Below are positions 1 through 8,333 of a stretch of DNA of 55,741 nucleotides, piece by piece. Position 1 is the first letter of the stretch. Each line of letters starts with the position of its first letter. The notes beneath the pieces are model-generated. The model was given only the letters and a program-made list of their open reading frames with translations. It did no database searches and had not been told where the DNA came from. The DNA is taken from contig CANRYZ010000004.1 of the NCBI GenBank assembly GCA_947644365.1, positions 1 to 55,741 of the forward strand. Direction: 5' to 3'. The position numbers and the translations under genes were made by a program. Origin of the DNA: an uncultured Oscillibacter sp. Its GTDB lineage: Bacteria > Bacillota > Clostridia > Oscillospirales > Oscillospiraceae.

Positions 1-914
1 GCCTGCTGCTGATCACCGACCAGTGCTCCATGTACTGCCGCCACTGCACCCGCCGGCGCTTCGCCGGCCAGAAGGACGCCGGCCTGCCGGTGGACCAGGT
101 GGATCAGGCCATTGAGTACATCCGCAAGACGCCCGTCATCCGCGACGTCCTGCTCTCCGGCGGCGACGCTCTGCTCTGCTCCGACGAGCGGCTGGAGTAC
201 ATCATCGCCAAGCTCCGGGAGATCCCCCATGTGGAGATCGTCCGCATCGGCTCCCGCACCCCGGTGGTCTGCCCCCAGCGCATCACCCCCGAGCTGTGCG
301 CCATGCTGAAAAAGTATCACCCCATCTGGCTGAACACCCATTTCAACCATCCCAACGAGATCACCCCCGAGTCCGCCAAGGCCTGCCAGATGCTGGCTGA
401 CGCCGGCATTCCCCTGGGCAACCAGAGCGTGCTGCTGGCCGGCGTGAACGACTGCGTCCACACCATGAAGAAGCTGGTCAACGAGCTGGTGAAGATCCGG
501 GTCCGCCCCTACTACATCTACCAGTGCGACCTGTCCATGGGCCTGGAGCACTTCCGCACCCCCGTCAGCAAGGGCATCGAGATCATCGAGGCTCTGCGGG
601 GCCACACCTCCGGCTTCTGTGTGCCCACCTTCGTGGTGGACGCCCCCGGCGGCGGCGGCAAGACTCCCGTCATGCCCCAGTACGTCATCTCCCAGACGCC
701 TCACAAGGTCATCCTCCGCAACTACGAGGGCGTCATCACCACCTACACCGAGCCCGAGCACTACGAGGAGACCTGCCAGTGCGAATACTGCAGGGCCGAG
801 CGCGAGGGCAAGCGCAAGGTGGAGCTCATGGGCGTCGCCGGGCTGGAGCGGGGCCAGGCCCTCTCCATGGAGCCCGCCAATCTGGAGCGTCACAAGCGTT
901 CTCACCACGAATAA
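1..914 (+). CDS. kamA: L-lysine 2,3-aminomutase (5' end cut by window)
   Basis: Radical-SAM, PLP-dependent enzyme converting L-lysine to L-beta-lysine, the first step of lysine fermentation. The reading frame is open from base 3, so the N-terminus lies outside the window; about 304 codons remain of the roughly 415 usual for the family. The radical-SAM cluster motif CSMYCRHC sits at the very start. The PLP-lysine motif DAPGGGGK is at bases 640-663, and a C-terminal Cys triplet (TCQCEYC) fits the structural zinc site known in this family. It is followed by kamD and kamE, giving the expected order for conversion of lysine to 3,5-diaminohexanoate. KamB/KamC-type genes, found between kamA and kamD in some lysine fermenters, are absent here. 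Confidence 0.95.
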   Translation, partial: LLLITDQCSMYCRHCTRRRFAGQKDAGLPVDQVDQAIEYIRKTPVIRDVLLSGGDALLCSDERLEYIIAKLREIPHVEIVRIGSRTPVVCPQRITPELCAMLKKYHPIWLNTHFNHPNEITPESAKACQMLADAGIPLGNQSVLLAGVNDCVHTMKKLVNELVKIRVRPYYIYQCDLSMGLEHFRTPVSKGIEIIEALRGHTSGFCVPTFVVDAPGGGGKTPVMPQYVISQTPHKVILRNYEGVITTYTEPEHYEETCQCEYCRAEREGKRKVELMGVAGLERGQALSMEPANLERHKRSHHE

Positions 915-929
915 ACCTTTACCGGCTCA

Positions 930-960
930 CCCGCGGACCCGCCTGAGGCGGGCCCGCGGG
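930..960 (+). other. GC-rich intergenic hairpin between kamA and kamD
   Basis: Inverted repeat CCCGCGG-A-CCCGCC / GGCGGG-C-CCGCGGG around a TGA loop, giving 13 base pairs with one A.C mismatch. A short T run (TTTTT) follows about 11 bases later. It could be a partial terminator or an mRNA-processing or stability element that uncouples kamA from kamDE expression. Confidence 0.6.
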
Positions 961-1013
961 CAAAGCCCGGTTTTTGCGTATCCCAATAAACAGATGATTG
1001 GATGTGAGCGTAT

Positions 1014-2612
1014 TTGGAATCCAAACTGAACCTTGATTTTAAGCTGGTAGAGCAGGCCCGCGCCCACGCCGCCCAGGTCGCCGACGAGACCCAGCGGTTT
1101 ATCGACGGCTATACCACCGTGGCCGTGGAGCGCACCATCTGCCGCCTGCTGGGCATCGACGGCGTCGGCGGCGGAGAGGCCCTGGACATCACCGGCGAGA
1201 ACAGCCTGGGCGTGCCCCTGCCCAGCGTGGTCGTCGACCACCTGATGGAGAAGGGCGCGCTGTCCCAGGGCGCCGCCTTCTGGCTGGGCAACGCCATGGT
1301 GGAGACCGGCAAGGGCCCCCAGGCCCTGGCTGAGGAGGTCGCCGCCGGCACTCTGGACCTGACGGCCCTGCCCGCCCACGCCGAGGCGGACATCCACGCC
1401 GCCCTGGCCCCCATCGTGGAGGAGAGCCTGAAAAAGATCCGCACCCGCCGTCAGCGCCGGGAGGATTTCATCGCCTCCCACGGCGGCGAGAAGGACGGCC
1501 CCTGGATCTACCTGATCGTGGCCACCGGCAACATCTATGAGGACATCGTCCAGGCCACCGCCGCCGCCCGCCAGGGTGCCGACGTCATCGCCGTCATCCG
1601 CACCACCGGCCAGTCCCTGCTGGACTACGTCCCCTACGGCGCCACCACCGAGGGCTTCGGCGGCACCTACGCCACCCAGGAAAACTTCCGCCTCATGCGG
1701 GAGGCCATGGACAAGGTGGGCGAGGAGCTGGGCCGCTATATCCGGGTGTGCAACTACTGCTCCGGACTGTGTATGCCTGAGATCGCCGCCATGGGCGCCT
1801 TCGAGGGCCTGGACGTCATGCTCAACGACGCCCTCTACGGCATCTTGTTCCGGGACATCAACATGCAGCGCACTCTGGTGGACCAGTCCTTCTCCCGGGC
1901 CATCAACGCCTACGCAGGCGTGGTGATCAACACCGGCGAGGACAACTACCTCACCACCGCCGACGCGGTGGAGGAGGCCCATACCGTGCTGGCCTCTCAG
2001 TTCCTCAACGAGGCCTTTGCCCTGAAGGCGGGCCTGCCCGAGGAGCAGATGGGCCTGGGCCACGCCTTTGAGATCGACCCCGACGTGGAGAACGGCTTCC
2101 TGTACGAGCTGGCGCAGGCCGAGATGGCCCGGGAGATCTTCCCCAACGCGCCGCTGAAATACATGCCGCCCACCAAGTTCATGACCGGCAACGTCTTCCG
2201 GGGCCACGTGCAGGACGCCCTGTTCAACATGGTCACCATCCTCACCGGCCAGAAGATCCACCTGCTGGGCATGATGACCGAGGCCATCCACACCCCCTTC
2301 CTGTCCGACCGCTTCCTGGCGATCCAGAACGCCCAGTACATCTTCCGCACCATGCAGGACCTGGGCGGCGAGATCGTGTTCAAGGACGGCGGCATCATGC
2401 AGACCCGGGCCAACGAGGTCCTGAAAAAGGCCACCGACCTGCTGGCGCAGATCGAGCAGCTGGGCATCTTCGAGACCCTGGAGCGGGGCATCTTCGCCGA
2501 CATCAAGCGTCCCCGTGACGGCGGCAAGGGCCTGGACGGCGTCGTTAGCAAGGCGCCGGGCTATTTCAACCCGTTCCTGGAACCCATGATGAAAGGGGGC
2601 GCCGGTAAATGA
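1014..2612 (+). CDS. kamD: Lysine 5,6-aminomutase alpha subunit
   Basis: Large subunit of the adenosylcobalamin- and PLP-dependent D-lysine / L-beta-lysine 5,6-aminomutase, which moves the terminal amino group to carbon 5. Length 532 aa, slightly above the roughly 515 aa of characterised KamD proteins. The start is taken as TTG at 1014 (MESKLNLDFKLVEQAR). An in-frame ATG at 1002 is followed at once by TGA, so it cannot be the start, and no strong Shine-Dalgarno precedes the TTG. The 3' end overlaps kamE by four bases (ATGA), which suggests translational coupling of the two subunits in equal amounts. The B12 operon that begins about 5.4 kb downstream would supply its cofactor. Confidence 0.94.
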   Translation: MESKLNLDFKLVEQARAHAAQVADETQRFIDGYTTVAVERTICRLLGIDGVGGGEALDITGENSLGVPLPSVVVDHLMEKGALSQGAAFWLGNAMVETGKGPQALAEEVAAGTLDLTALPAHAEADIHAALAPIVEESLKKIRTRRQRREDFIASHGGEKDGPWIYLIVATGNIYEDIVQATAAARQGADVIAVIRTTGQSLLDYVPYGATTEGFGGTYATQENFRLMREAMDKVGEELGRYIRVCNYCSGLCMPEIAAMGAFEGLDVMLNDALYGILFRDINMQRTLVDQSFSRAINAYAGVVINTGEDNYLTTADAVEEAHTVLASQFLNEAFALKAGLPEEQMGLGHAFEIDPDVENGFLYELAQAEMAREIFPNAPLKYMPPTKFMTGNVFRGHVQDALFNMVTILTGQKIHLLGMMTEAIHTPFLSDRFLAIQNAQYIFRTMQDLGGEIVFKDGGIMQTRANEVLKKATDLLAQIEQLGIFETLERGIFADIKRPRDGGKGLDGVVSKAPGYFNPFLEPMMKGGAGK

Positions 2613-3397
2613 GCTCCGGACTGTATCAGATTCGCGATAAAAACCTGGACACCACCCTGGACCTGACCCGTCTGAAACCTTACGGCGACACCATGAACGA
2701 CGGCAAGGTGCAGACCTCCTTCACCCTTCCGGTGAAGGACGACGACCGGGGCGCGGCAGCCGCCGTGCTGGTGGCCCAGAAGATGGGCCTGTCGGAGCCC
2801 AACGTGGCGCTGCGTCAGAAGCTGGACGAAAACTTCACCTTCTATGTGGTCTACGGCTCCCTGACCCACACCGTCAACTACAACGAGATCGTGGTCCAGA
2901 CCGTCACCGACGAGGTGATGGACATGCACGAGACCGACGAGTTCTTAAAAGAGCGCCTGGGCCGCAAGATGGTGGTCATCGGCGCGTCCACCGGCACGGA
3001 CGCCCATACCGTGGGCATCGACGCCATCATGAACCGCAAGGGCTTCGCCGGACACTACGGCCTGGAGCGCTATGAGATGGTGGAGGCCTACAACCTGGGC
3101 AGCCAGGTCCCCAACGAGGAGTTCCTGCGCAAGGCCGCCGAGGTCAACGCCGACGTGCTCCTGGTCTCCCAGACCGTCACCCAGAAGGACGTCCACATCC
3201 AGAACCTCACCGAGCTCATTGAGCTGGCGGAGGCCGAGGGCGTCCGTGAGAAGTACATCTTCTGCTGCGGCGGCGCCCGCGTCACTCACGCCCTGGCCAA
3301 GGAGCTGGGCTACGACGCAGGCTTCGGCGCCGGCACCTATGCCGACGACGTGGCGACCTTCACCTCGAAGGAGCTGGTCCGCCGCCTGAACAAGTGA
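2609..3397 (+). CDS. kamE: Lysine 5,6-aminomutase beta subunit (B12-binding)
   Basis: Cobalamin-binding small subunit of lysine 5,6-aminomutase, 262 aa, the usual length. The base-off/His-on cobalamin motif DxHxxG is visible as D131-A-H133-T-V-G136. K144 is at the position of the lysine known to form the PLP Schiff base in the Clostridium sticklandii enzyme. The Rossmann-like C-terminal half (ADVLLVSQTVTQKDVH) is typical of the family. The ATG lies inside the end of kamD. A short stem-loop follows the stop, then the antiporter gene. Both catalytic landmarks are intact, so the enzyme should be functional. Confidence 0.95.
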   Translation: MSSGLYQIRDKNLDTTLDLTRLKPYGDTMNDGKVQTSFTLPVKDDDRGAAAAVLVAQKMGLSEPNVALRQKLDENFTFYVVYGSLTHTVNYNEIVVQTVTDEVMDMHETDEFLKERLGRKMVVIGASTGTDAHTVGIDAIMNRKGFAGHYGLERYEMVEAYNLGSQVPNEEFLRKAAEVNADVLLVSQTVTQKDVHIQNLTELIELAEAEGVREKYIFCCGGARVTHALAKELGYDAGFGAGTYADDVATFTSKELVRRLNK

Positions 3398-3428
3398 TCC
3401 GTCTGTCCCGTCTGAGGGAAACGCGGAA

Positions 3429-3454
3429 GGCCGGGAGTCCAACCACTCCCGGCC
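3429..3454 (+). terminator. Perfect 10-bp hairpin after kamE
   Basis: GGCCGGGAGT and ACTCCCGGCC are exact reverse complements separated by CCAACC. There is no T run directly after it, so it may only attenuate transcription into the antiporter gene or protect the 3' end of the kam message. Confidence 0.5.
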
Positions 3455-3512
3455 CCTGCGGTATCCATTTTCAGAAGGGAGGTATTAAGACCTCAGGCTG
3501 GACGGCTGATTG

Positions 3513-3563
3513 GGAGCATATCCTCAAATTTTTCCACTCAACAAACGATTTGGGATACGCTCC
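3513..3563 (+). promoter_or_regulatory. Long imperfect hairpin in the leader of the antiporter gene
   Basis: GGAGCATATCCTCAAAT (3513-3529) pairs with ATTTGGGATACGCTCC (3548-3563) except for one bulged base and one G.U pair, enclosing an 18-nt loop. It lies about 90 bases upstream of the antiporter start in the 252-bp gap after kamE. No other element is clear in that gap apart from the 10-bp hairpin. The function is not known. Confidence 0.4.
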
Positions 3564-3649
3564 GAGGCAAACCCCATCCCCGGCGCATTCATCCGCGCGG
3601 GCCCCGGCGGAGAGAACCGGAGGCCCAAGAGAGAAAAGGAGGTTTCGCA

Positions 3650-5311
3650 ATGCAATCCCTGAAAAACTTGAAGGACAAACTCGGCAAGGTCCTGCTGGTC
3701 ATGTACGCGCTGGTACCCCTCATGACCACCTTCGCCCTGGCGGCTGAGGACGGCCAGAGCAGGTTCTACGGCACCATCTGGTCCCTGGTTCCCCCCATTG
3801 TGGCCATCGGCCTGGCTCTGATCACCAAGGAGGTCTACTCCTCCCTGTTCCTGGGCATTCTGGTGGGCTACCTCATTCAGATGGAGTTCAACCTCGTGGC
3901 CGCCGTCACCACTCTGATCGCGGACCTGGGCGACAACATCGGCGGCAACGCCGGCATCCTCATCTTCCTGGTGGTCCTGGGCACCATGGTGGCCCTGATG
4001 ATCCGCGCCGGCGGCTCCAAGGCCTACGGCGACTGGGCTGTGGAGCACCTGAAAACCAAGAAGAGCGCCCTGTGGTCCACCTTCATCCTGGCCATTGTGC
4101 TGGGCGTGGACGACTACTTCAATAACCTGACCACCGGCAACGTCATGCGTCCCGTCACCGACCGGCATCAGATCTCCCGCGCCAAGCTGGCCTACATGTG
4201 CGACGCCACCGCCGCCCCCATCTGCATCATGATGCCCGTCTCCTCCTGGGCTGCCGCCGTCACCGGCGTCATCGACAACGAGGAGCTGGGCTTCCAGATC
4301 TTCTGCCGGGCCATCCCCTATAACTTCTACGCGATTTTGACCATCGTGTTCATCATCGTCATGATCACGCGGGACATCGACTTCGGCCCCATGAAGACCC
4401 ACGAGGACAACGCCAAGAAGGGCGACATCTACACCACTCCCGAGCGTCCCTTCGCCGGCGCTGAGGAGATGAAGTTCAACCCCAACGGCAAGGTCATCGA
4501 CCTGGTGATCCCCGTCATCATCCTGATCATCGGCTGCGTGGGCGGCCTGATGTATGCCGGCGCCGTGAACGGCGGCGAGGGCCTGCTGGGCATGTTCGCC
4601 AACACCGACGCCTTCGTGGGCCTGCCTCTGGGCTCCACCGTGGCTCTGATCATCAACTTCATCTACTTCTCCTTCCGCCGCTCCATGAAGTTCACGGAGC
4701 TGATGGACTGCATCCCCGAGGGCTTCAAGCAGATGGTTCCCGCCATCCTGATCCTGTGCTTCGCCTGGACCATCGGCGGCGTGACCCGGTACGGCCTGGG
4801 CGCTCCCGAGTTCGTGGCCGGCCTGGTTGAGTCCTTCGGACCCACCCTGTACAACATGCTGCCCGCCGTGATCTTCCTCATCGCCTGCGGCCTGGGCTTC
4901 GCCACCGGCACCTCCTGGGGCACCTTCGGCATCCTGCTGCCCATCGTGCTGGACGTGTTCACTCCCGGCGGCTTTGCCAACCTCACCGCCGAGGCCCTGA
5001 ACGAGATCCCCATCCTCATGGTCGGCATCGGCGCCACCCTGGGCGGCGCGGTCTGCGGCGACCACTGCTCTCCCATCTCCGATACCACCATCATGGCGTC
5101 CTCCGGCTCTCAGTGCTACCACCTGAATCACGTGCTCACCCAGATGCCCTACGCCGTGTGCGTGGCGGCCATCTCCTTCGTCAACTACGTGATCACCGGT
5201 TTCCTGATTCAGGTCGTGCCGGAGATCGTCTGCCTGGCTATCGCCATCGTCTCCACGGTTGTGGTGATGGTCGTTCTCGACAAGATGGCCAAGTCCAAGA
5301 AGGCGGCGTAA
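3650..5311 (+). CDS. NhaC-family Na+/H+ antiporter
   Basis: Polytopic membrane protein of 553 aa resembling the Na_H_antiporter (NhaC) family. Many hydrophobic segments are visible, starting with one near residues 15-32. The conserved stretch GVDDYFNNLTTGNVMRPVTD and the GGAVCGDHCSPISDTT motif near the C-terminus are hallmarks of the family. A good ribosome binding site (AAAGGAGG, 3637-3644) precedes the ATG. Such antiporters commonly accompany lysine-fermentation genes. It could handle the ion or pH balance of fermentation, or may carry an amine or amino acid, since NhaC-like proteins are broader in substrate than their name. It ends the kam operon at a strong terminator. Confidence 0.85.
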   Translation: MQSLKNLKDKLGKVLLVMYALVPLMTTFALAAEDGQSRFYGTIWSLVPPIVAIGLALITKEVYSSLFLGILVGYLIQMEFNLVAAVTTLIADLGDNIGGNAGILIFLVVLGTMVALMIRAGGSKAYGDWAVEHLKTKKSALWSTFILAIVLGVDDYFNNLTTGNVMRPVTDRHQISRAKLAYMCDATAAPICIMMPVSSWAAAVTGVIDNEELGFQIFCRAIPYNFYAILTIVFIIVMITRDIDFGPMKTHEDNAKKGDIYTTPERPFAGAEEMKFNPNGKVIDLVIPVIILIIGCVGGLMYAGAVNGGEGLLGMFANTDAFVGLPLGSTVALIINFIYFSFRRSMKFTELMDCIPEGFKQMVPAILILCFAWTIGGVTRYGLGAPEFVAGLVESFGPTLYNMLPAVIFLIACGLGFATGTSWGTFGILLPIVLDVFTPGGFANLTAEALNEIPILMVGIGATLGGAVCGDHCSPISDTTIMASSGSQCYHLNHVLTQMPYAVCVAAISFVNYVITGFLIQVVPEIVCLAIAIVSTVVVMVVLDKMAKSKKAA

Positions 5312-5342
5312 TTCCCGCTGGAGCCGTTTTCAGCGCATACAC

Positions 5343-5388
5343 AATTCCGCTCCACTCCGTCTGGAGTGGAGCGGAATTTCTCTTTCAG
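5343..5388 (+). terminator. Rho-independent terminator of the kam/antiporter operon
   Basis: A perfect 16-bp stem, AATTCCGCTCCACTCC / GGAGTGGAGCGGAATT with loop GTCT, is followed by TCTCTTTC. It separates the + strand operon from the convergent small ORF whose stop is at 5385. Confidence 0.85.
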
Positions 5389-5519
5389 CGGGCGAGGGCA
5401 CGGAAGGCCGCCCAGGGACTCTCGGACCAATACAGCCGCTTCTGGGCGGCGGGCACGCCGGCCAGGTACTCCAGTCCCATCTCCTTCTTCACTTCGGCAA
5501 ACTCATAGATCTTCTTCAT
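5385..5519 (-). CDS. 44-residue hypothetical protein divergent from lysR
   Basis: Small ORF MKKIYEFAEVKKEMGLEYLA..., 44 aa, ending AAFRALAR. The frame stays open further upstream, but the ATG at 5519 is chosen because AAAGGAG lies about 9 bases before it and a promoter lies just beyond. The peptide is charged and contains a probable amphipathic helix (KKIYEFAEVKKEM); no membrane segment or metal motif is evident. I do not recognise the family. Its position back-to-back with a LysR gene is typical of a regulator's target. Confidence 0.6.
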   Translation of the reverse strand: MKKIYEFAEVKKEMGLEYLAGVPAAQKRLYWSESPWAAFRALAR

Positions 5520-5550
5520 AGCTGTATGCTCCTTTCTTGTTTCTGTACCC

Positions 5551-5579
5551 AGTATACTCCAACCCGCAGCATTACACAA
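5551..5579 (-). promoter_or_regulatory. Promoter of the 44-residue ORF
   Basis: Read on the minus strand, TTGTGT (5574-5579) and TATACT (5551-5556) are separated by exactly 17 bases, a sigma-A-like promoter. The predicted start is about 25 bases before the ORF's Shine-Dalgarno sequence. Confidence 0.65.
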
Positions 5580-5589
5580 GCGAATAATT

Positions 5590-5606
5590 CTCATATTTTA
5601 TATGAG
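5590..5606. promoter_or_regulatory. Palindrome between divergent genes, probable LysR operator
   Basis: CTCATAT-TTT-ATATGAG, a 7-bp perfect inverted repeat with a 3-base centre. It fits the dyad T-N11-A logic of LysR-type binding sites and lies just upstream of the -35 of the divergent small ORF and 17 bases before lysR. Confidence 0.5.
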
Positions 5607-5622
5607 CAAAAGGAATGATTAG

Positions 5623-6501
5623 ATGAACACCATCAAGTGTCAGATCCTTCTGAAAGCCGTGGAGCTGGGGAGCATCACGCGGGCGGCGGAGGAGATGGGC
5701 TACACCCAGTCGGCTGTGAGCCGCTCCATCGCCGACCTGGAGCGGGAGTGGGACGTCACGCTGCTGACCCGGAACAAGGACGGGGTGGTTCTCACCTCCC
5801 AGGGGGAATCGCTGCTGCCGGACATCCAGTCCCTGTGCAACGCCCAGCGGACCCTGGAGACCCAGGTCTCCGCCCTCCACGGACTCACCAGCGGCACGCT
5901 GCGGGTGGGAACCTTCACCAGCGTCTCCAACCACTGGCTCCCGGGCATCATGAAGGAGTTTTTGGCCCTCTACCCCGGCATTCAGTTCCAGCTGGTCAGC
6001 AAGTGGGAATTCAGCGAAGTGGAGGAGCTGGTGCGCCGGGGCCAGGTGGACTGCGGCTTTTTGGGCCTTCCGGCGGGAGACGGGCTGGACATCTCCTTCC
6101 TGCGCCGGGACCGGCTGCTGGCGGTGCTGCCTCCGGACCACCCTCTGGCGGGGGCGGCCTGCTATCCCATGGCCCGTCTCACACAGGACCCCTTTATTCT
6201 CATTCAGGAGAATTGGGATATGGAGATCTCCCGAATCTTTCAGGAGGAGGGCCTCCGGCCCAATGTCCGGTACACCCTTAACGACGACTTCTCCATTCTG
6301 GCGATGGTAGAGCAGGGCCTTGGCGTCAGCATCCTCTCGGAGATGATGGTGCGCAGCACCGGCCGCCGGATCTCCGCCATCCCCCTGGAGCGGCCCCGCC
6401 ACCGGGAGATCGGACTGGCCGTCCGCCGGGGCGGCCCCATTCCGCCCCTGACCCGCCGCTTCCGGGACTTTGTCCTCCAGTGGCTGGAACAGTTTCCATG
6501 A
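5623..6501 (+). CDS. LysR-family transcriptional regulator
   Basis: 292-aa LysR-type regulator. The N-terminal winged helix-turn-helix covers about residues 1-60 (GSITRAAEEMGYTQSAVSRS is the recognition region). The effector-binding domain follows from about residue 90 (SGTLRVGTFTSVSNHWLPGI). The ATG at 5623 has AAAGGA 8 bases upstream. A lysine-exporter-like gene lies immediately downstream and AT-rich palindromes flank the gene on both sides. It may therefore sense lysine or a fermentation intermediate and activate lysO and the divergent small ORF; the ligand is inference. Confidence 0.88.
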   Translation: MNTIKCQILLKAVELGSITRAAEEMGYTQSAVSRSIADLEREWDVTLLTRNKDGVVLTSQGESLLPDIQSLCNAQRTLETQVSALHGLTSGTLRVGTFTSVSNHWLPGIMKEFLALYPGIQFQLVSKWEFSEVEELVRRGQVDCGFLGLPAGDGLDISFLRRDRLLAVLPPDHPLAGAACYPMARLTQDPFILIQENWDMEISRIFQEEGLRPNVRYTLNDDFSILAMVEQGLGVSILSEMMVRSTGRRISAIPLERPRHREIGLAVRRGGPIPPLTRRFRDFVLQWLEQFP

Positions 6502-6528
6502 ACCGGGGGCAGCACAGCGGAGGCATAC

Positions 6529-6615
6529 ATTATATATAATATGGTCCCCGCAGCGGCCCACCCGGTTCTCCACAGCAAAGACCCATGATTTTTATGAATG
6601 GATACAATTATAATT
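6529..6615. promoter_or_regulatory. AT-rich palindromes upstream of lysO
   Basis: Two perfect palindromes occur in the lysR-lysO gap: ATTATATATAAT (6529-6540) and AATTATAATT (6606-6615). The second ends six bases before the lysO -35 box, the usual place of a LysR activation half-site. They are the only conspicuous elements in this 185-bp gap besides the promoter. Confidence 0.4.
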
Positions 6616-6621
6616 CCTCAC

Positions 6622-6650
6622 TTGCACGAATGGCAGCAACAGGCTATACT
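6622..6650 (+). promoter_or_regulatory. Promoter of lysO
   Basis: TTGCAC (6622-6627) and TATACT (6645-6650) with a 17-base spacer, 36 bases upstream of the chosen ATG. Confidence 0.7.
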
Positions 6651-6686
6651 GGATAAAACGACAACTTGTTAAAATGGAGTGATCGA

Positions 6687-7655
6687 ATGAATACCGCTCT
6701 TGGCACGCTTTGGAATCTGGCGGGTTATATCGCCGCGGTGGCGTTGGGCGCCTGGCTGGGCTCCCGCCCCAATGTGCGCGCACGGCCCCTCCCCTGGCTG
6801 GGGAAGCTCCAGCTGGCGGCGCTGATGATCCTGATCGTCTCCCTGGGCGTAAAGCTGGGAGCTGACGACGAGGTGATCGCCTCCCTGGCCGAGATCGGCT
6901 GGACCGCCTTTTTGATCACCGTGGCCGCCATGGCCGGGTCCGTGCTGGCCCTGTGGCTTCTGCGCCGCTTTGTGCTGCGGCTGGACCGCCAGGGCCTCCC
7001 GGCAGGAAGCGCCGCCTCTGCGGAGGCGGGGGGCGAGGGCGGTCAAAAGGCCGACAACTCCCTGACAAAGTGGATCGTTGGCGCGGTGGCCCTGGGTATG
7101 CTGGCGGGCTACTTCGTGGTCCCGGACGCCATTGTGGCCTACTGCGGGCAGGTGATCGATCTGGGACTGTATCTGCTGCTGTTCCTGGTGGGCATGGATA
7201 TGGGCCGGCAGGGCACGGTATTCTCAGACATCAGGGCCGCCGGATTCAAGGTCCTGCTGATTCCCGTGGCGGTGGCCGCGGGTTCCCTGGCCGCGGCGGC
7301 CCTGGCGGGGCTGGCGCTGGAGATCGGACCCAAAGACGCCATGGCAGTGGCCGCCGGCCTGGGCTGGTACTCTCTGGCCCCCAGCCTGCTGGCCCCCTAC
7401 TCCCTCCCGGTCTCCGCCGTGTGCTTTCTGGCCAACGTCATGCGGGAGGTGTTCGCTATTCTGGCCATTCCCCTGGTGGCCCGGCGCGTCGGCTTTGTGG
7501 AGAGCGTGGCCCTGCCGGGGGCGGCGGCCATGGACACCGTTCTCCCGGTGGTGATCGGCGCCACCCACGAGCGGATCACCATCTACTCTTTTACCAGCGG
7601 CGTAGTTCTCTCCCTGGCGGTGCCCCTGCTGGTCTCCGCCATCGTGGCGCTGTGA
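6687..7655 (+). CDS. lysO: LysO-family lysine exporter
   Basis: 322-aa integral membrane protein resembling the LysO (DUF340, YbjE) family of lysine/thialysine exporters, with about eight hydrophobic segments. The C-terminal half carries family-like stretches such as GLGWYSLAPSLLAPY and MDTVLPVVIGATHERI. The frame can be read from TTG 6666, but ATG 6687 is preferred because TGGAGTG lies 6 bases before it. The neighbouring LysR gene and the kam cluster support a role in relieving cytoplasmic lysine or related cations. Transport of lysine specifically is inferred from the family. Confidence 0.85.
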   Translation: MNTALGTLWNLAGYIAAVALGAWLGSRPNVRARPLPWLGKLQLAALMILIVSLGVKLGADDEVIASLAEIGWTAFLITVAAMAGSVLALWLLRRFVLRLDRQGLPAGSAASAEAGGEGGQKADNSLTKWIVGAVALGMLAGYFVVPDAIVAYCGQVIDLGLYLLLFLVGMDMGRQGTVFSDIRAAGFKVLLIPVAVAAGSLAAAALAGLALEIGPKDAMAVAAGLGWYSLAPSLLAPYSLPVSAVCFLANVMREVFAILAIPLVARRVGFVESVALPGAAAMDTVLPVVIGATHERITIYSFTSGVVLSLAVPLLVSAIVAL

Positions 7656-7691
7656 CGCCGCCGTATGACAACAACAGAGAGGAGCTTTCCC

Positions 7692-7970
7692 ATGGATGAA
7701 TCCTGGCGCGATAAACACTACTCCCACTTCTCCCACAGGGACTGCGAGTTCTTCCCCTGCCACCAGGGGGTGGACGAGGCGTCCTTCAACTGCCTTTTCT
7801 GCTACTGCCCCCTGTACCTCATGGGGGACCGGTGCGGCGGAAAATTCACCTACACCGCCTCCGGCGTCAAGGATTGCAGCAGCTGCACCATCCCCCACCG
7901 GCCGGAAAACTACGGCTATATCATCCGGAAATTCTCGGAGGCGGCGGCGAAGCAAACCGGGGGAGAATGA
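7692..7970 (+). CDS. Cysteine-rich small domain protein
   Basis: 92-aa protein rich in Cys and His (CEFFPC, CLFCYCPLY, CGGKF, CSSCTIPH), matching the 'cysteine-rich small domain' pattern (PF04071-like) often found beside cobalamin genes. The Cys spacing suggests a zinc site. The start at 7692 is chosen over ATG 7665 because GAGAGGAG (7677-7684) is correctly spaced before it. It lies directly after lysO and just before the promoter of the B12 riboswitch, so it is probably cotranscribed with lysO rather than B12-regulated. Its molecular function is not known. Confidence 0.75.
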   Translation: MDESWRDKHYSHFSHRDCEFFPCHQGVDEASFNCLFCYCPLYLMGDRCGGKFTYTASGVKDCSSCTIPHRPENYGYIIRKFSEAAAKQTGGE

Positions 7971-7989
7971 AAATAATCCCAGCTTGGTC

Positions 7990-8018
7990 TTGCGTTCCCC
8001 GGAACGCCATGGTATAAT
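7990..8018 (+). promoter_or_regulatory. Promoter of the cobalamin operon
   Basis: TTGCGT (7990-7995), 17-base spacer, perfect TATAAT (8013-8018). Transcription would begin near 8025, shortly before the riboswitch aptamer. Confidence 0.8.
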
Positions 8019-8044
8019 ATTGTCGAAAAATAAATATCGCAAAG

Positions 8045-8240
8045 CAGTCGGAGCCGTCTCCCCTCTCAGGGGGGACGGGTAATAGGGAAACAGGTGCAAG
8101 GCCTGTACGATCTCGTCACTGTATGTAATGAGCGCGCTGTCTCAGTCCAACCAGGACAGCCACTGGCGAAAGCCGGGAAGGCGATGGCGCGCGATGATTT
8201 ACGAGTCAGGAAACCTGCCGTCTGCTGGTACAGGAATACC
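8045..8240 (+). promoter_or_regulatory. Adenosylcobalamin riboswitch
   Basis: Conserved blocks of the cobalamin riboswitch class occur in order: AATAGGGAAACAGGTGCAAG (8081-8100), CCACTGGCGAAAGCCGGGAA near 8160-8179, then GAGTCAGGAAACCTGCC (8203-8219), the B12-box region. The spacing and order are canonical. The leader continues to a T-tailed hairpin at 8301-8330, the likely expression platform. It precedes a run of corrinoid genes to 28809, so vitamin B12 should repress the whole run. Confidence 0.93.
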
Positions 8241-8300
8241 GTCCGGTGTTCCAGATCACGAGGGCTTGATTGTACCGCTTCCCCCTAAGGGCTTGCGCTT

Positions 8301-8333
8301 GTGGTCATCTAAATTTAGATGACCGCTTTTTTT
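8301..8333 (+). terminator. Riboswitch-controlled intrinsic terminator
   Basis: A 22-base perfect palindrome (8303-8324; arms GGTCATCTAAA / TTTAGATGACC), extended by a G.U and a G-C pair, is followed by GC and seven T residues. It lies about 80 bases after the aptamer and 105 bases before the first gene, as expected for transcriptional OFF switching by B12. Confidence 0.88.

Noticed and set aside
8094-8322. Short open frames inside the riboswitch leader
   Set aside because: They cross conserved aptamer blocks and lack ribosome binding sites.
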